Shown in pieces: positions 1-8,779 of a stretch of DNA of 64,000 bases. Each line of letters starts with the position of its first letter. The first letter of the stretch is position 1. Both the position numbers and the translations under genes were made by a program. Location of the stretch: contig OY754978.1 of the NCBI GenBank assembly GCA_963576475.1, forward strand, positions 5,836,129 through 5,900,128, in the 5' to 3' direction. The DNA comes from Molanna angustata. Its lineage: Eukaryota; Arthropoda; Insecta; Trichoptera; Molannidae. The notes below the pieces were generated by a model. That model did not search any database and was not told the DNA's origin. It worked only from the letters and a program-made list of their open reading frames with translations.

Positions 1-630
1 ATATTATGCCCCTCAATTAAGGATGCTAGCCTCCTGACGAGTGTATTAAATGAGAAGTTCAATGGGATCTACAGCGCTACGCAGTTGAAAAAGAGAAATC
101 CGAAGCTAATTGTAGGAGGTGTTCTTAGTGATTATGATGAAAAGTGCTTCAATGTTGACATCTGTGCTCAAAATTCTACACTTCAGTGTCTCATTGACGC
201 TGGTGAGAGGATTAATCTAGTTAAGGTAATAAAAAGAAAAAATGACAACAGAGCAGTTGAACTACTGGTGGAGGCCACCTCCAAAATAAGAAAGAAAATA
301 ATGGAAAGCTGCAAAATCAACCTAGGATATCAGCGTGTTGCGGTTAGGGACGCGAATCTGCTTGTACAATGTTACCACTGTTTAAGAGTGGGTCACTCTT
401 CTTCGGATTGCATGAACAGGAGTAAGGAACCCATCTGCTCCCACTGCAGTGGTGATCATAAATTCAAGGATTGTCTGAATTTGAACCAGCCTCCCGTTTG
501 CAGCAATTGCGTCTATGGAAACAACAAATACAAAAGAAAAAACAACTGCTCTCATAGTGCTATGGACAAAGAAACATGCTCGTACCTTGGTTTCATGCTA
601 GAGAGAGCAAGACAAAATGTAGACTATTGA
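1..630 (+). CDS. LINE ORF1 (gag-like nucleic-acid-binding protein), 3' part
   Basis: The frame is open from base 1 to the TGA at 628-630 (209 codons), so the true start lies upstream; the TTG at 85 is not a likely start. The C-terminal half has zinc-knuckle motifs. The first is C-X2-C-X4-H-X4-C starting at base 370 (CYHC...H...C), the second is C-X2-C-X3-H-X4-C (CSHC...H...C), and a third, looser Cys cluster begins CSNC. In this family ORF1 protein binds the element's RNA and forms the ribonucleoprotein with ORF2 product. A lysine/arginine-rich stretch precedes the knuckles. Unusually, the reading frame does not close after the stop: see the extension at 631-1455. Confidence 0.9.
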   Translation: MLCPSIKDASLLTSVLNEKFNGIYSATQLKKRNPKLIVGGVLSDYDEKCFNVDICAQNSTLQCLIDAGERINLVKVIKRKNDNRAVELLVEATSKIRKKIMESCKINLGYQRVAVRDANLLVQCYHCLRVGHSSSDCMNRSKEPICSHCSGDHKFKDCLNLNQPPVCSNCVYGNNKYKRKNNCSHSAMDKETCSYLGFMLERARQNVDY

Positions 631-634
631 CTAG
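628..634 (+). promoter_or_regulatory. Candidate stop-codon readthrough context TGACTAG
   Basis: The ORF1 stop is TGA followed directly by CTAG. UGA-CUAG is an established high-efficiency readthrough context in animal genes, and UGA-CUA occurs at viral readthrough sites. The same frame is open downstream to 1452. That readthrough actually occurs here is inference. Confidence 0.5.
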
Positions 635-1455
635 ACCAGTGCGTGTTAATCAGTGTCTCCGTCATAATTACTTTTAAATTTTATATATTTTTTTCTGTTT
701 TTGAGCCACGTGAGGCACCCTGTATCTGTAAAATAATATTTTGCGTCGAAAGTATATACGTATCTATGAATGTCCGTCCTGGGAGTCACAGTTTGTGTCG
801 CTGTGTATCCGAGTTACTGTCACTACTTCTATCTGTATTTGACAGCCGATGTATGATTTTTTACTATGCTCAGGTGAATAACTATTGTGGCCCAATTGTG
901 ATAACTGATACATTTTTTGACATAAAACTTATACATTTTTCGACACATAGAACCTATTCATTTATGAAGTTTAATATTTTATTAGAATGTCATTATGAAT
1001 TTCCAACGAATGGGTTCATCAAGTACGATAATATTATGTACGCGCATCAAGAGGGTAGGATTGAATGCACCTCGTTGAGTAGATGCACTAAATTAAATAA
1101 GTATCTGTTTTCAACCAATAACAGTGAACCTTTCGGTGAGTTTACTCCACTTAATATGACAGTCTTTATACGACTTGTGTATCGATGTATCGACTATTTA
1201 TGTACCTATGTGTCGACTAAATATTGTGATTATGATGTATATTCAGTGTGTTTTGTCTATATAATTATCACCTTTAGCCAAGTATTCTTTACTACTTATA
1301 ATAGGAGCACTGTGATAAATCGATTTAATCAAAGAAATCTGATTTCCATTATTCACATTGCGTTGAACTGTTATCCTTCTGCGGGAGTATCTCTCCTTTC
1401 TTACTATCTAATTTATAATGTCAAAAAATATTTATTTCAAATGCCAAAATGTTAG
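631..1455 (+). CDS. In-frame extension of LINE ORF1 beyond TGA (274 codons, uncharacterised)
   Basis: This is the same frame as ORF1, separated from it only by the TGA at 628, and ends at TAG 1453-1455. At this base composition a chance open frame of 274 codons is very unlikely. The product would be rich in Cys, Phe, Tyr and Ile, with hydrophobic stretches right after the stop (around 643-705) and near the C-terminus (around 1345-1425) that could be membrane segments. I recognise no domain; ORF1 proteins of this group normally end soon after the zinc knuckles. An internal ATG at 766 could allow separate initiation. Alternatives are that the TGA is a recent nonsense mutation in a longer ORF1, or that the T-rich composition inflates the frame by chance. 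The hydrophobic character argues for caution. Confidence 0.45.
   Translation, partial: LDQCVLISVSVIITFKFYIFFSVFEPREAPCICKIIFCVESIYVSMNVRPGSHSLCRCVSELLSLLLSVFDSRCMIFYYAQVNNYCGPIVITDTFFDIKLIHFSTHRTYSFMKFNILLECHYEFPTNGFIKYDNIMYAHQEGRIECTSLSRCTKLNKYLFSTNNSEPFGEFTPLNMTVFIRLVYRCIDYLCTYVSTKYCDYDVYSVCFVYIIITFSQVFFTTYNRSTVINRFNQRNLISIIHIALNCYPSAGVSLLSYYLIYNVKKYLFQMPKC
1449..1455 (+). promoter_or_regulatory. ORF1-extension stop / ORF2 start overlap (ATGTTAG)
   Basis: The ORF2 ATG (1449-1451) lies two bases ahead of the extension's TAG (1453-1455), so stop and start overlap in seven bases. Some non-LTR elements translate ORF2 by termination-reinitiation at such overlaps. This arrangement only makes sense if ribosomes reach it through the ORF1 extension. 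Confidence 0.5.
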
Positions 1456-4436
1456 ATGATGACCTGTTATGGGATATTGATAGAAGTTTTAATGTAAAGG
1501 AGATCAAATGTAATACGATCAACGATTGTAATCATGAATTTAAATTAGAAAGTAACACGAATGGCGCACTCATAGTTTTACAACAGAATATAAGAAGTAT
1601 GAGAAGGAATTTTGATCAATTTTTGGTACATTTAAACTTTCTGCTCGTTAAACCTGATGTTATAATATTGACTGAGGCTCACTTACGAAACGATAACTGT
1701 ACATATAATATACCGAATTACCACTATTATTGCACAGAACATATAATAAACAAATGCAGTGGTGTAGTAGTATTTGTGACAAACAAATTTTCAGTTAATA
1801 CTTTGGAATTGACTAATGTAAATGGAACGAATTGTCTGCTTATACAATTTGATATAGGTCAAAATAACTTCAATATATATGCCATATACCGGACACATGA
1901 ATCAAACACATCAATTTTCTGTGAAAACCTTCATGATATTTTGTCGCAAAATAAATGTAAAAATGTCTTAGTGGCGGGAGATATTAATATTATCGTATCT
2001 CAAAACAATAAACATAGGGAAAGAGATGAATATATTGATACTCTTAGTTCTCTAAATTATAAACTTTGTACCACATTATATACGAGGGAGGTGGAAGGAC
2101 AGACTTCCTCTTGTTTAGACCATTTCTGGACTAACACCTCTCTCAGTAAACTTTCTAACGTAAAAACATTAATATGGGAAAATAGTATTACTGACCACCA
2201 CGCTACTATATATATACAAAGCCACTGTTCAAAAAATACTAACGACAGAAACAATATGCCAGTCATCAAGAAACGTATAGATTTTAATGTACTCAGGTCC
2301 ACTCTTGCAAATGAAACCTGGAATACAGTCTATAACTCATGGAACGCCGACGAATGTGCACGAAATTTTCATGAAACACTCGACTCACACATCTCCCAAG
2401 CAAATTGTTTGGAGGGGGTAACTTCTAAGAAGTCCAAATATAGAATCATTAAACCTTGGATTACATCCGGCATGATTGTCTCGATAAGACACAAAGAAAA
2501 ATTATATAAACTTATGAAAAGATTCCCTTATGACCATAGACTTAAACATAAATTTAATGGATATAAAAATTCTCTTACGGTACTAATAAAAAAATCAAAA
2601 AATTTGTATTACTCAAAAAAAATAACTCAATACAATAGTATGAATAACCCCAAAAAGGTATGGTGTACTATAAATGAATTTATAAATAAAAAACGTAGAC
2701 GACTTGATATCCACGAAATTCTACAAAATGACATAATAAGGAACGCCCAGGAGTCTCCTGTGGAAGTTGCTAATATTTTTAACAATTATTTTGCGAAAGT
2801 AGGAGAGAAATTGGCGAATACAATCAGCTCACAACAGGGGAGTGTAACCAGTGAAAATCAATTATTAGTAGAAACTAAACTTAGTAACTTTCAATGTATA
2901 AATGAGGAAGCAATAGTCAAAATCATTGGTGGTATGAAGGGTGGATCCTCTCCTGGTTTTGATTGTGTTACAGTGGAAATTCTCAAACAAAACTTAGAAA
3001 GTATAAAGTCACCATTAACCCATATAATCAACGTTAGCTTAAATAATGGTGTCTTTCCGGATATTTACAAAAATACTCATGTAGTTCCAATATTTAAATC
3101 AGGTGATCCAAGACAAGTAGGTAACTACAGACCCATCTCCCTGACCTCTAACATTGCAAAAATATATGAGAAAGTTGTTAAGATACAATTGACAAGTTTT
3201 CTAAATTCAAACAATATAATCCATAGTGGGCAATTTGGCTTTAGAGAGCATATGGGCACAGAAGACGCTCTGGCTAGAGTGTCTTCTGATATTTATAAAA
3301 TATTGGACTCGGGTAAGAAATGTCTGGGTATATTTGTGGATTTACGTAAGGCATTTGACAGTCTGAGCCACGCTAAGTTAGTAGAAAAAATTAAAGTCGT
3401 TGGGATACACGGAGCAGCGAAAAAATGGATCGAAAGCTATCTCCTGAATAGACGTCAGCGTGTAAAGATAGGGAACCACCTCAGCAACTGTGAAACCCCC
3501 ACTTACGGAGTACCTCAGGGTACGGTTCTGGGACCAATACTTTTTATCCTATACGTAAACCAATTATTTGAGATTGGTCTTAAATCAGAGATACTTGCGT
3601 ACGCTGATGACACCGTCCTACTTGTGGAAGGCAACTCCTGGTCTCAAGTGTCTGAAATAGCTAGCTCGGATATTTCTCTGTTAAAAAAGTGGTTTGATTA
3701 TAATTTACTATCCCTTAATGTGGACAAGACCGTCTTTGTCCCATTTGCCCATCAATATAAATCAATACCATCAGATATTAAAATAATTATACATAGCGAC
3801 CAATGTTCGATCTGCTCAGCTGGTTCGTCTGACTTGTGTGGCGACTGTAGGATCCTCTCTAGAGCTGATCAAGTAAAATACCTGGGAGTGATTGTGGATT
3901 GTCTTGTTAAGTGGAGGGAACACGTAAGCTGTGTCACTGACCGTGTCAGAAAAATGTACTATTTTTTCTATAATCTTCGTGACATATTAGATAAAAAAAC
4001 AATAACTTCTGTTTACTACGCGTTGGTGCACTCAATCCTACGTTACGGAATTGTAGCATGGGGAGGAGCTTATGTAACCACCTTAAACCAATTGTATGTG
4101 GTCCAGAGGAGCATCTTGAAGATAATCCTCAGTAGACCACGCGACTATAGCACTAACCTGTTGTACAATGAATTGCCTGTTCCTCCGGTGCAGAGTATAT
4201 ACAGGAAGGTTGCTGTCTGTCAGATGGTCAAAGAACTAATTGCTAATATAGATAACGAACGATATATAACTCCAAGGCTACAAATCGAGGGTTGCTTAAG
4301 ACTCCCGATGAGACGTACAAAGTTGGGTCAGAGCCACTATTCATTCCTAGGCGTAAAATGGTACAATGAGCTAGAAAGGAAACAAAAATTGAAACCTTCT
4401 GACTCACTGTTAGCTTTCAAGAAAAGGTTTAGATAG
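1449..4436 (+). CDS. LINE ORF2: APE-type endonuclease plus reverse transcriptase
   Basis: This is an intact 995-codon ORF. The N-terminal endonuclease has LQQN (residues 44-47), LTEAH with Glu76, YAIYR near 144-148, GDIN (177-180), SSCLDH (220-225) and TDHH (248-251). The reverse transcriptase has a fingers motif NYRPISLTSN, DLRKAFD (631-637), YGVPQGTVLG (686-695) and the catalytic YADD (718-721). A Cys cluster (CSIC...CGDC, about 786-800) follows, then a C-terminal region with SFLGVKWYNEL. The protein nicks target DNA and primes reverse transcription of its own RNA at the nick. All catalytic motifs are present, so the copy could be active. The ATG at 1449 was chosen because the endonuclease homology starts shortly after it and it overlaps the upstream stop. 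Confidence 0.95.
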   Translation: MLDDDLLWDIDRSFNVKEIKCNTINDCNHEFKLESNTNGALIVLQQNIRSMRRNFDQFLVHLNFLLVKPDVIILTEAHLRNDNCTYNIPNYHYYCTEHIINKCSGVVVFVTNKFSVNTLELTNVNGTNCLLIQFDIGQNNFNIYAIYRTHESNTSIFCENLHDILSQNKCKNVLVAGDINIIVSQNNKHRERDEYIDTLSSLNYKLCTTLYTREVEGQTSSCLDHFWTNTSLSKLSNVKTLIWENSITDHHATIYIQSHCSKNTNDRNNMPVIKKRIDFNVLRSTLANETWNTVYNSWNADECARNFHETLDSHISQANCLEGVTSKKSKYRIIKPWITSGMIVSIRHKEKLYKLMKRFPYDHRLKHKFNGYKNSLTVLIKKSKNLYYSKKITQYNSMNNPKKVWCTINEFINKKRRRLDIHEILQNDIIRNAQESPVEVANIFNNYFAKVGEKLANTISSQQGSVTSENQLLVETKLSNFQCINEEAIVKIIGGMKGGSSPGFDCVTVEILKQNLESIKSPLTHIINVSLNNGVFPDIYKNTHVVPIFKSGDPRQVGNYRPISLTSNIAKIYEKVVKIQLTSFLNSNNIIHSGQFGFREHMGTEDALARVSSDIYKILDSGKKCLGIFVDLRKAFDSLSHAKLVEKIKVVGIHGAAKKWIESYLLNRRQRVKIGNHLSNCETPTYGVPQGTVLGPILFILYVNQLFEIGLKSEILAYADDTVLLVEGNSWSQVSEIASSDISLLKKWFDYNLLSLNVDKTVFVPFAHQYKSIPSDIKIIIHSDQCSICSAGSSDLCGDCRILSRADQVKYLGVIVDCLVKWREHVSCVTDRVRKMYYFFYNLRDILDKKTITSVYYALVHSILRYGIVAWGGAYVTTLNQLYVVQRSILKIILSRPRDYSTNLLYNELPVPPVQSIYRKVAVCQMVKELIANIDNERYITPRLQIEGCLRLPMRRTKLGQSHYSFLGVKWYNELERKQKLKPSDSLLAFKKRFR

Positions 4437-4525
4437 CTTTTCGTCTCATTGTGCCATATTAAATATTCTTGAATGATTGAGTGCATTGTATAGGCATTGT
4501 TGTGTATCGTTAACTGTACTAATTT

Positions 4526-4712
4526 TGTATGTGTATGTGTGTGTATGTGTATATATGTATGTGAGTGTGTGTGTATGTATGTGTGTGTATTTATATGTGT
4601 GTGTATGTATGTGTGTGTATGTATGTGTATGTATGTATGTGTGTGTGTATATATGTATATGTGTGTATATGTATATGTGTGTGTATATACATGTATATAT
4701 GTATGTGTGTAT
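4526..4712 (+). repeat. TG/TATG microsatellite in LINE 3' UTR
   Basis: This is an irregular array of GTGTGTAT, TATG and TATA units about 185 bp long. It starts about 90 bases after the ORF2 stop and is followed by T-runs at about 4712-4775. It creates spurious open frames of Val/Cys/Tyr repeats that are not genes. Confidence 0.9.
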
Positions 4713-4818
4713 TTTTTTTTTCTCTCTCTTCATATCAAATATATATATATTTTTCTTTTTTTTTTTTTTTCTCTTTTTTGTTGTTTTTGTGATTTTTGTG
4801 GTGTTATCTTCTGTACTC

Positions 4819-4854
4819 CTCCCCGAAGCACAAGGTTTTCTTATTTTCGGGGAG
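4819..4854 (+). other. Stem-loop in LINE 3' UTR
   Basis: CTCCCCGAA (4819-4827) pairs perfectly with TTCGGGGAG (4846-4854) around an 18-base loop, in an otherwise T-rich UTR. LINE reverse transcriptases of the CR1/L2/R2 type recognise 3' RNA structures, so this is a candidate recognition hairpin (inference). Confidence 0.65.
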
Positions 4855-4942
4855 AATTCCTAATTGATGTTATTTTTTTTTTCCTATTTTTTGTTTATAC
4901 TGTTATTATTGTATTTGTTGTTTGTGTTTTTATTTTTAATAA

Positions 4943-4961
4943 ATATATTATTATTATTATT
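4943..4961 (+). repeat. ATT-repeat tail marking the LINE 3' end
   Basis: A short run of TTA/ATT units ends exactly where sequence identical to the interior of the Helitron-like family begins. Short 3' microsatellite tails rather than poly(A) are usual for CR1/L2-type LINEs. Confidence 0.65.
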
Positions 4962-5634
4962 AATTTTGAATTTTTGTTTCAGTCAGGGGTTATCAACTTT
5001 TGAATTTTTATTTTATTTTTCCATATATCTCAGAAACCATAAACGGTAGAACGCTGAAAATTGGTACAAACATAGACAAATACAAAATCTCAAATTAGTT
5101 TTTTCAAAAAAATTCCAGGGTTTCTCAAACATTTTTTATTAAGAAAAATATTTTTTTTATGATAAATTTATGAGTTTAACTGCCTATATTTCCAAAACTT
5201 TTTCAATTATCGAAAAAAGCCGAAACACCCCAACTAGATAATTTAATTTTCTATAAAAAATATTAACATTGTAGCAGAAGATCTCAATTTTTTTTTAACA
5301 ATTTTTTTAAAAATTGAATTTAGTGACGACATCGCTTCATACATTTTGTATGGCAGTCGCCTATACACAATATGTAAGAAGACTTAATAGTTTGATACTT
5401 CATCTCCAAACATACATACATACCATCATGCTATTTGCATATTCTGGGTAGGAAAAAGGATCTTCCTCCATACTATCCTATCTTGACATACATACCTACA
5501 TATGTTGTATAGAAAACAAAATATCTGAAAATATTCAATAATTTGTATCTATGGGTTTATAGTTTGGTACATATTCTTCAACTATACATACTATCGCTAT
5601 CGACAGTTGGATCTCATGTGTTACATGCAACTAG
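4962..5634 (+). mobile_element. Helitron-like element copy 1 (3' part)
   Basis: This copy starts mid-element next to the LINE tail and runs to the family 3' end: inverted subterminal repeat (TATCGACAGTTGG), hairpin CATGT-GTT-ACATG and CTAG followed by T. The missing 5' part should lie upstream of the LINE, outside the window. It shares diagnostic bases (AACGGTAGAACG in this orientation) with copies 13 and 14. Confidence 0.85.
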
Positions 5635-5647
5635 TATTAATTCTTTG

Positions 5648-5771
5648 CTTGTTTTTATTATTTATGGCCTTTTATTTGTTATTGTGTTACTCTGCAAACT
5701 AAATTGTGAATACTGTAAGGTTGCAGATAAACGTCGACTTAACATATTGTTATTAGTTATACACATTTATA
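5648..5771 (+). repeat. Detached copy of the downstream SINE body
   Basis: About 124 bp almost identical to 5963-6087 lie in direct orientation on the other side of the tRNA-like head. It looks like a 5'-truncated copy of the same SINE immediately upstream of a longer one. Confidence 0.7.
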
Positions 5772-5778
5772 TTAGATG

Positions 5779-5850
5779 GGTCGATGGCAGAGCGGTTAGC
5801 GCGCTGGGCTAGTAATCCAGTGGTCGCGAGTTCGAATCCTGCCTCGACCG
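5779..5850 (+). pseudogene. tRNA-Thr(AGT)-like sequence, degenerate
   Basis: It is 72 nt, one short of a canonical tRNA. The D stem GCAG/GCGC has two mismatches, the T stem GCGAG/CCTGC has one, and an acceptor base is missing. The anticodon loop CTAGTAA is well formed. It is best read as the pol III promoter head of the SINE; a functional tRNA is unlikely. Confidence 0.6.
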
Positions 5851-6128
5851 ATTTCGTTCACCTATAGCACAAGAATTTATTTGCTTATTTTAGGGAACGT
5901 AGGAAGACGTATATGTACTTGTTTAACAAGGACATATTCAGTTTTATGCTAAAAAAAACTGTTTTTATCATTTATGGCCTTTTATTTGTTATTGTGTTAC
6001 TCTGCAAACTACCTATATTGTGAATACTGTAAGGTTGCAGATAAACGTCGTCTTAACATATTGTTATTAGTTATACACATTTATATTCTGTAACTTTTTG
6101 TATTCCTTAATGAATAAATAAATAAATA
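5779..6128 (+). mobile_element. SINE with tRNA-Thr-like head
   Basis: The head at 5779-5850 folds roughly as a tRNA: a six-pair acceptor GGTCGA/TCGACC, an anticodon arm CTGGG-CTAGTAA-TCCAG with AGT at the anticodon, and a B box GAGTTCGAATCC. About 270 bp of unrelated body follows, ending in an AATA-repeat tail (6110-6128). The body's last 125 bp match 5648-5771. The head lacks position 7 of the acceptor stem, which fits a retroposed tRNA rather than a working gene. Confidence 0.65.
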
Positions 6129-6368
6129 GTTAATTAATTTTAATCTATTACATTCCTGAAGTCTGTAACTTATCAACTTTGGGTCTCAACTTCATGAGTT
6201 ACACTGCAGATTCTTTTTTTTTATACTTTTATTACAATCTTTTCAAAACTTAAAATGGAATAAGTACAAAAGATATTTAAAACTGTGGAATATTCCTAAT
6301 CTTAATCGTTCCTCCCACCTTGAATAATAATATTTCAATGAATTTTAAAAGCACCATCTTATATAATA
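6129..6368. other. AT-rich spacer, nothing recognised
   Basis: Unique-looking AT-rich DNA lies between the SINE tail and Helitron-like copy 2. It has no ORF, hairpin or repeat I can name. Confidence 0.5.
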
Positions 6369-7179
6369 CTAGTTGCATGTAACACATGGGATCCAAATGT
6401 CGACAGCGATAGTATGTATAGTAGAAGAATAAGTACCAAACCCATAAATACAAATTATTTATTATTTTATGATATTTAGTTTTCTATACAACACATGTAC
6501 CTAGGTAGTCAAGATAGGATAGTATGGAGGTCAGTCTTTTTTTCCTACCCGGAATATGAAAACAGCATGATGGTATATGTATATTGTATGTTTAGAGATG
6601 AAGTATCAAACTATTAAGTCTTCTTTGATATTGTGTATAGGTGACTACCATACAAATTGTATGAAGCGATGTCGTCACTAAATTCAATTTTTATAAAAAT
6701 TGTTAAAAAAAATTTGAGATGTACTGCTACAATGTTAATATTTTTTATATAAAATTAAATTATCTAGTTGGGGTATTTCGGCTTTTTTCGATATTTTTAA
6801 AAAATATGGAAATATAGGCAGTTAAACTCATAAATTTATCATAAAAAAAATACTTTTCTTAATAAAAAATGTTTGAGAAACCCTGGAATTTTTTTGAAAA
6901 AACTAATTTGAGATTTTGTATTTGTCTATGTTTATACCAATTTTCAGCGTTCTAGCTTTTATGGTTTCTGATATATAGTGAAAAATAAAATAAAAATTCA
7001 AAAGTTGATAACCCCTGACTGAAACAAAAATTCAAAATTCCGAGTATAAAAGTTTTGTAGGCCTGTAACTGTTTATATATTCTGAAATTTTAGGCTCTGT
7101 AAATTGAGCGGATCAAAAGTTATAAGGGGGGGACGGACACACACACACACAGACATACACACACACACACAGACACACA

Positions 7180-7224
<45 letters not shown>

Positions 7225-7428
7225 ACGAAATGTTCTACTCCGAATTCTAAGTAAATCCGTGTATGGAACATATATGCTGCGAAGCCTCTAAGTTGGTGTT
7301 TTTTGACTTCAAAGTTGGAAAAGCCGTGAAAAAAGTAGACCTCTCCATACAATTCTCGCGTATTCTGGCTTGATACATTGTCGATATGTTAAGAGAACAA
7401 AGTTCTCCTGAACAAATCGACAGTTGGA
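6369..7428 (-). mobile_element. Helitron-like element copy 2 (full length)
   Basis: In transposon orientation (minus strand) it starts TCCAACTGTCGATTTG at 7428 and ends CTAG at 6369, preceded by the CATGT/ACATG hairpin (partly mutated, ATGGG for ATGAG). The CA/TG microsatellite lies at 7139-7220. It is about 1,060 bp, non-autonomous, with no Rep/helicase ORF. Confidence 0.9.
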
Positions 7429-8453
7429 TGAACCCTGCTGTATAATATGGAGAAAAAAATACCTAGATTTTTGTAAATTTAATGACAATTTGTATAGATA
7501 CATCCTATACAAAATTGATAACAACATAACAGATTCTCCATATTTACTTGAACACACTTGAACTTTTTAACTGCCTCAACATCACACTCGATCAAACGAA
7601 AGTTGATATAGGTACATAATATATACTAACTTTAGGAGAACCAGAAAATAAGAGACCTGTAGGGATAAGATCTGTCATCGGCTATTTTACGTGATAACTT
7701 GCGCAACTTTCACCAATTGTGCCTTAAAAATATTATCACTTCGTAAATTGAGAGATAAGGCATTGCAAAAAGATAGAGTGAGTACCTACCTAATGTTTTA
7801 TCACTAAAAAATTATTTTCTAATACGTCATAAGTATGACATAAGGAACAAAATTGCTTAGCATTTCCTTTAGATTTATCTTGTAATACTTACCTCGGACT
7901 TCCGATACACATCATATTCGAGCCACAATATTTCTTCGCAGATTTTGAAATAGTATAAAAAAGAAAAAAATGTTTTCAAATCGACTTTCAAGGTAAATAT
8001 TCTAATATATTATTGAATAACTAACAAATATCTACTTCTCGTGTCGCAAATGTGGCCAATGTTATTTTTTTGTTAATTACAACACAACAGCCGCATTTCG
8101 AATAAGGAAGGAATTTATCTTTAATCTAGATTCCACAACAATTATTCAAAATTCGAACCACATTAAACACTAGCGCTGCGTCACACTATAAATATAAATG
8201 TGATTGCCTGCTCAATCAACTTAAAGTTATAATTGGAATTTAATTATTGTGAATAATTTAGGTACTTAACTTGAGTACCTTTCTGTCGTATCGATTGAAA
8301 TTAATCTTCCAATTAAAATGTAATGTATACTTTACACGAAACGAAAATATTCCATTCATGTTTTAGTAAAGTCAGATATCTATGGTTAATAACATATGAA
8401 CTGAGGTAGGTACCTACTCGATATACAATATACAAGTATAATGCGTTCACTAT
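7429..8453. other. AT-rich DNA with a decayed foldback-family fragment
   Basis: About 7640-7760 resembles the foldback family at 40434 and 44926 (GTCATCGGCT, TTTACGTGATAACTTGCGCAA). The remainder shows no gene. The fragment is diverged and lacks its second arm. Confidence 0.5.
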
Positions 8454-8675
8454 GGATAGCCTAGTCTTCACACCATTTTTTTAAAACATAACCTACAAAA
8501 GTTTGGTAAAAATACCAATTTAGTCATGTATTTTAATATTTTAGTTACTTTTTTTATAAATAATGCAACTGGGTCACGCCAGTCGCAATTATAACTACAA
8601 ACAAACCTAACCAACCTATTTTTACCAAACTTTTGCAGGTTAGGTTTACAAAAATGGTGTGAAGACTAGGAAATC
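8454..8675. mobile_element. MITE with ~50-bp inverted repeats and 10-bp flanking direct repeats
   Basis: Arms start CCTAGTCTTCACACCATTTT at 8460 and on the opposite strand from 8670, and continue with few mismatches to AAAAGTTTGGTAAAAATA. CGTTCACTAT occurs just outside on both sides (8444-8453 and 8676-8685). A 9-10 bp target duplication suggests a Mutator-like (MULE) MITE. Its core (AACCTAACCAACC, GTCACGCCAGTCGCAAT) resembles the core of the element at 54850-56002. Confidence 0.75.
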
Positions 8676-8779
8676 CGTTCACTATTATAACTCCTTTCGT
8701 GTTTTTGTGTTGGTAAGAAATTTCGGTGTTGTCAGGTGTAAGAAACTAAACTTTGCCAGACGTGATAACATAAAATTAA

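Larger units (their letters stand above)
1..4961 (+). mobile_element. Non-LTR retrotransposon (LINE), near-complete, 5' end beyond window
   Basis: One element carries, in order, a zinc-knuckle ORF1, an open extension of ORF1, an endonuclease/reverse-transcriptase ORF2 and a 3' UTR with a microsatellite, a stem-loop and an ATT-repeat tail ending near 4961. ORF2 has no stop or frameshift over 995 codons, so the copy is young and possibly competent. The tail abuts the interior of a Helitron-like copy, so the LINE appears to have inserted into that copy. The APE-type endonuclease plus CCHC ORF1 places it in the broad Jockey/CR1/L2-like group; I cannot assign a clade. Confidence 0.9.

Noticed and set aside
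4446..5049. Several open frames of Val/Cys/Tyr or Phe/Leu repeats
   Set aside because: They are translations of the TG/TATG microsatellite and T-runs in the LINE 3' UTR.
5779..5850. Functional tRNA-Thr gene
   Set aside because: Acceptor stem lacks one base and D and T stems have mismatches; followed by a SINE body and tail.
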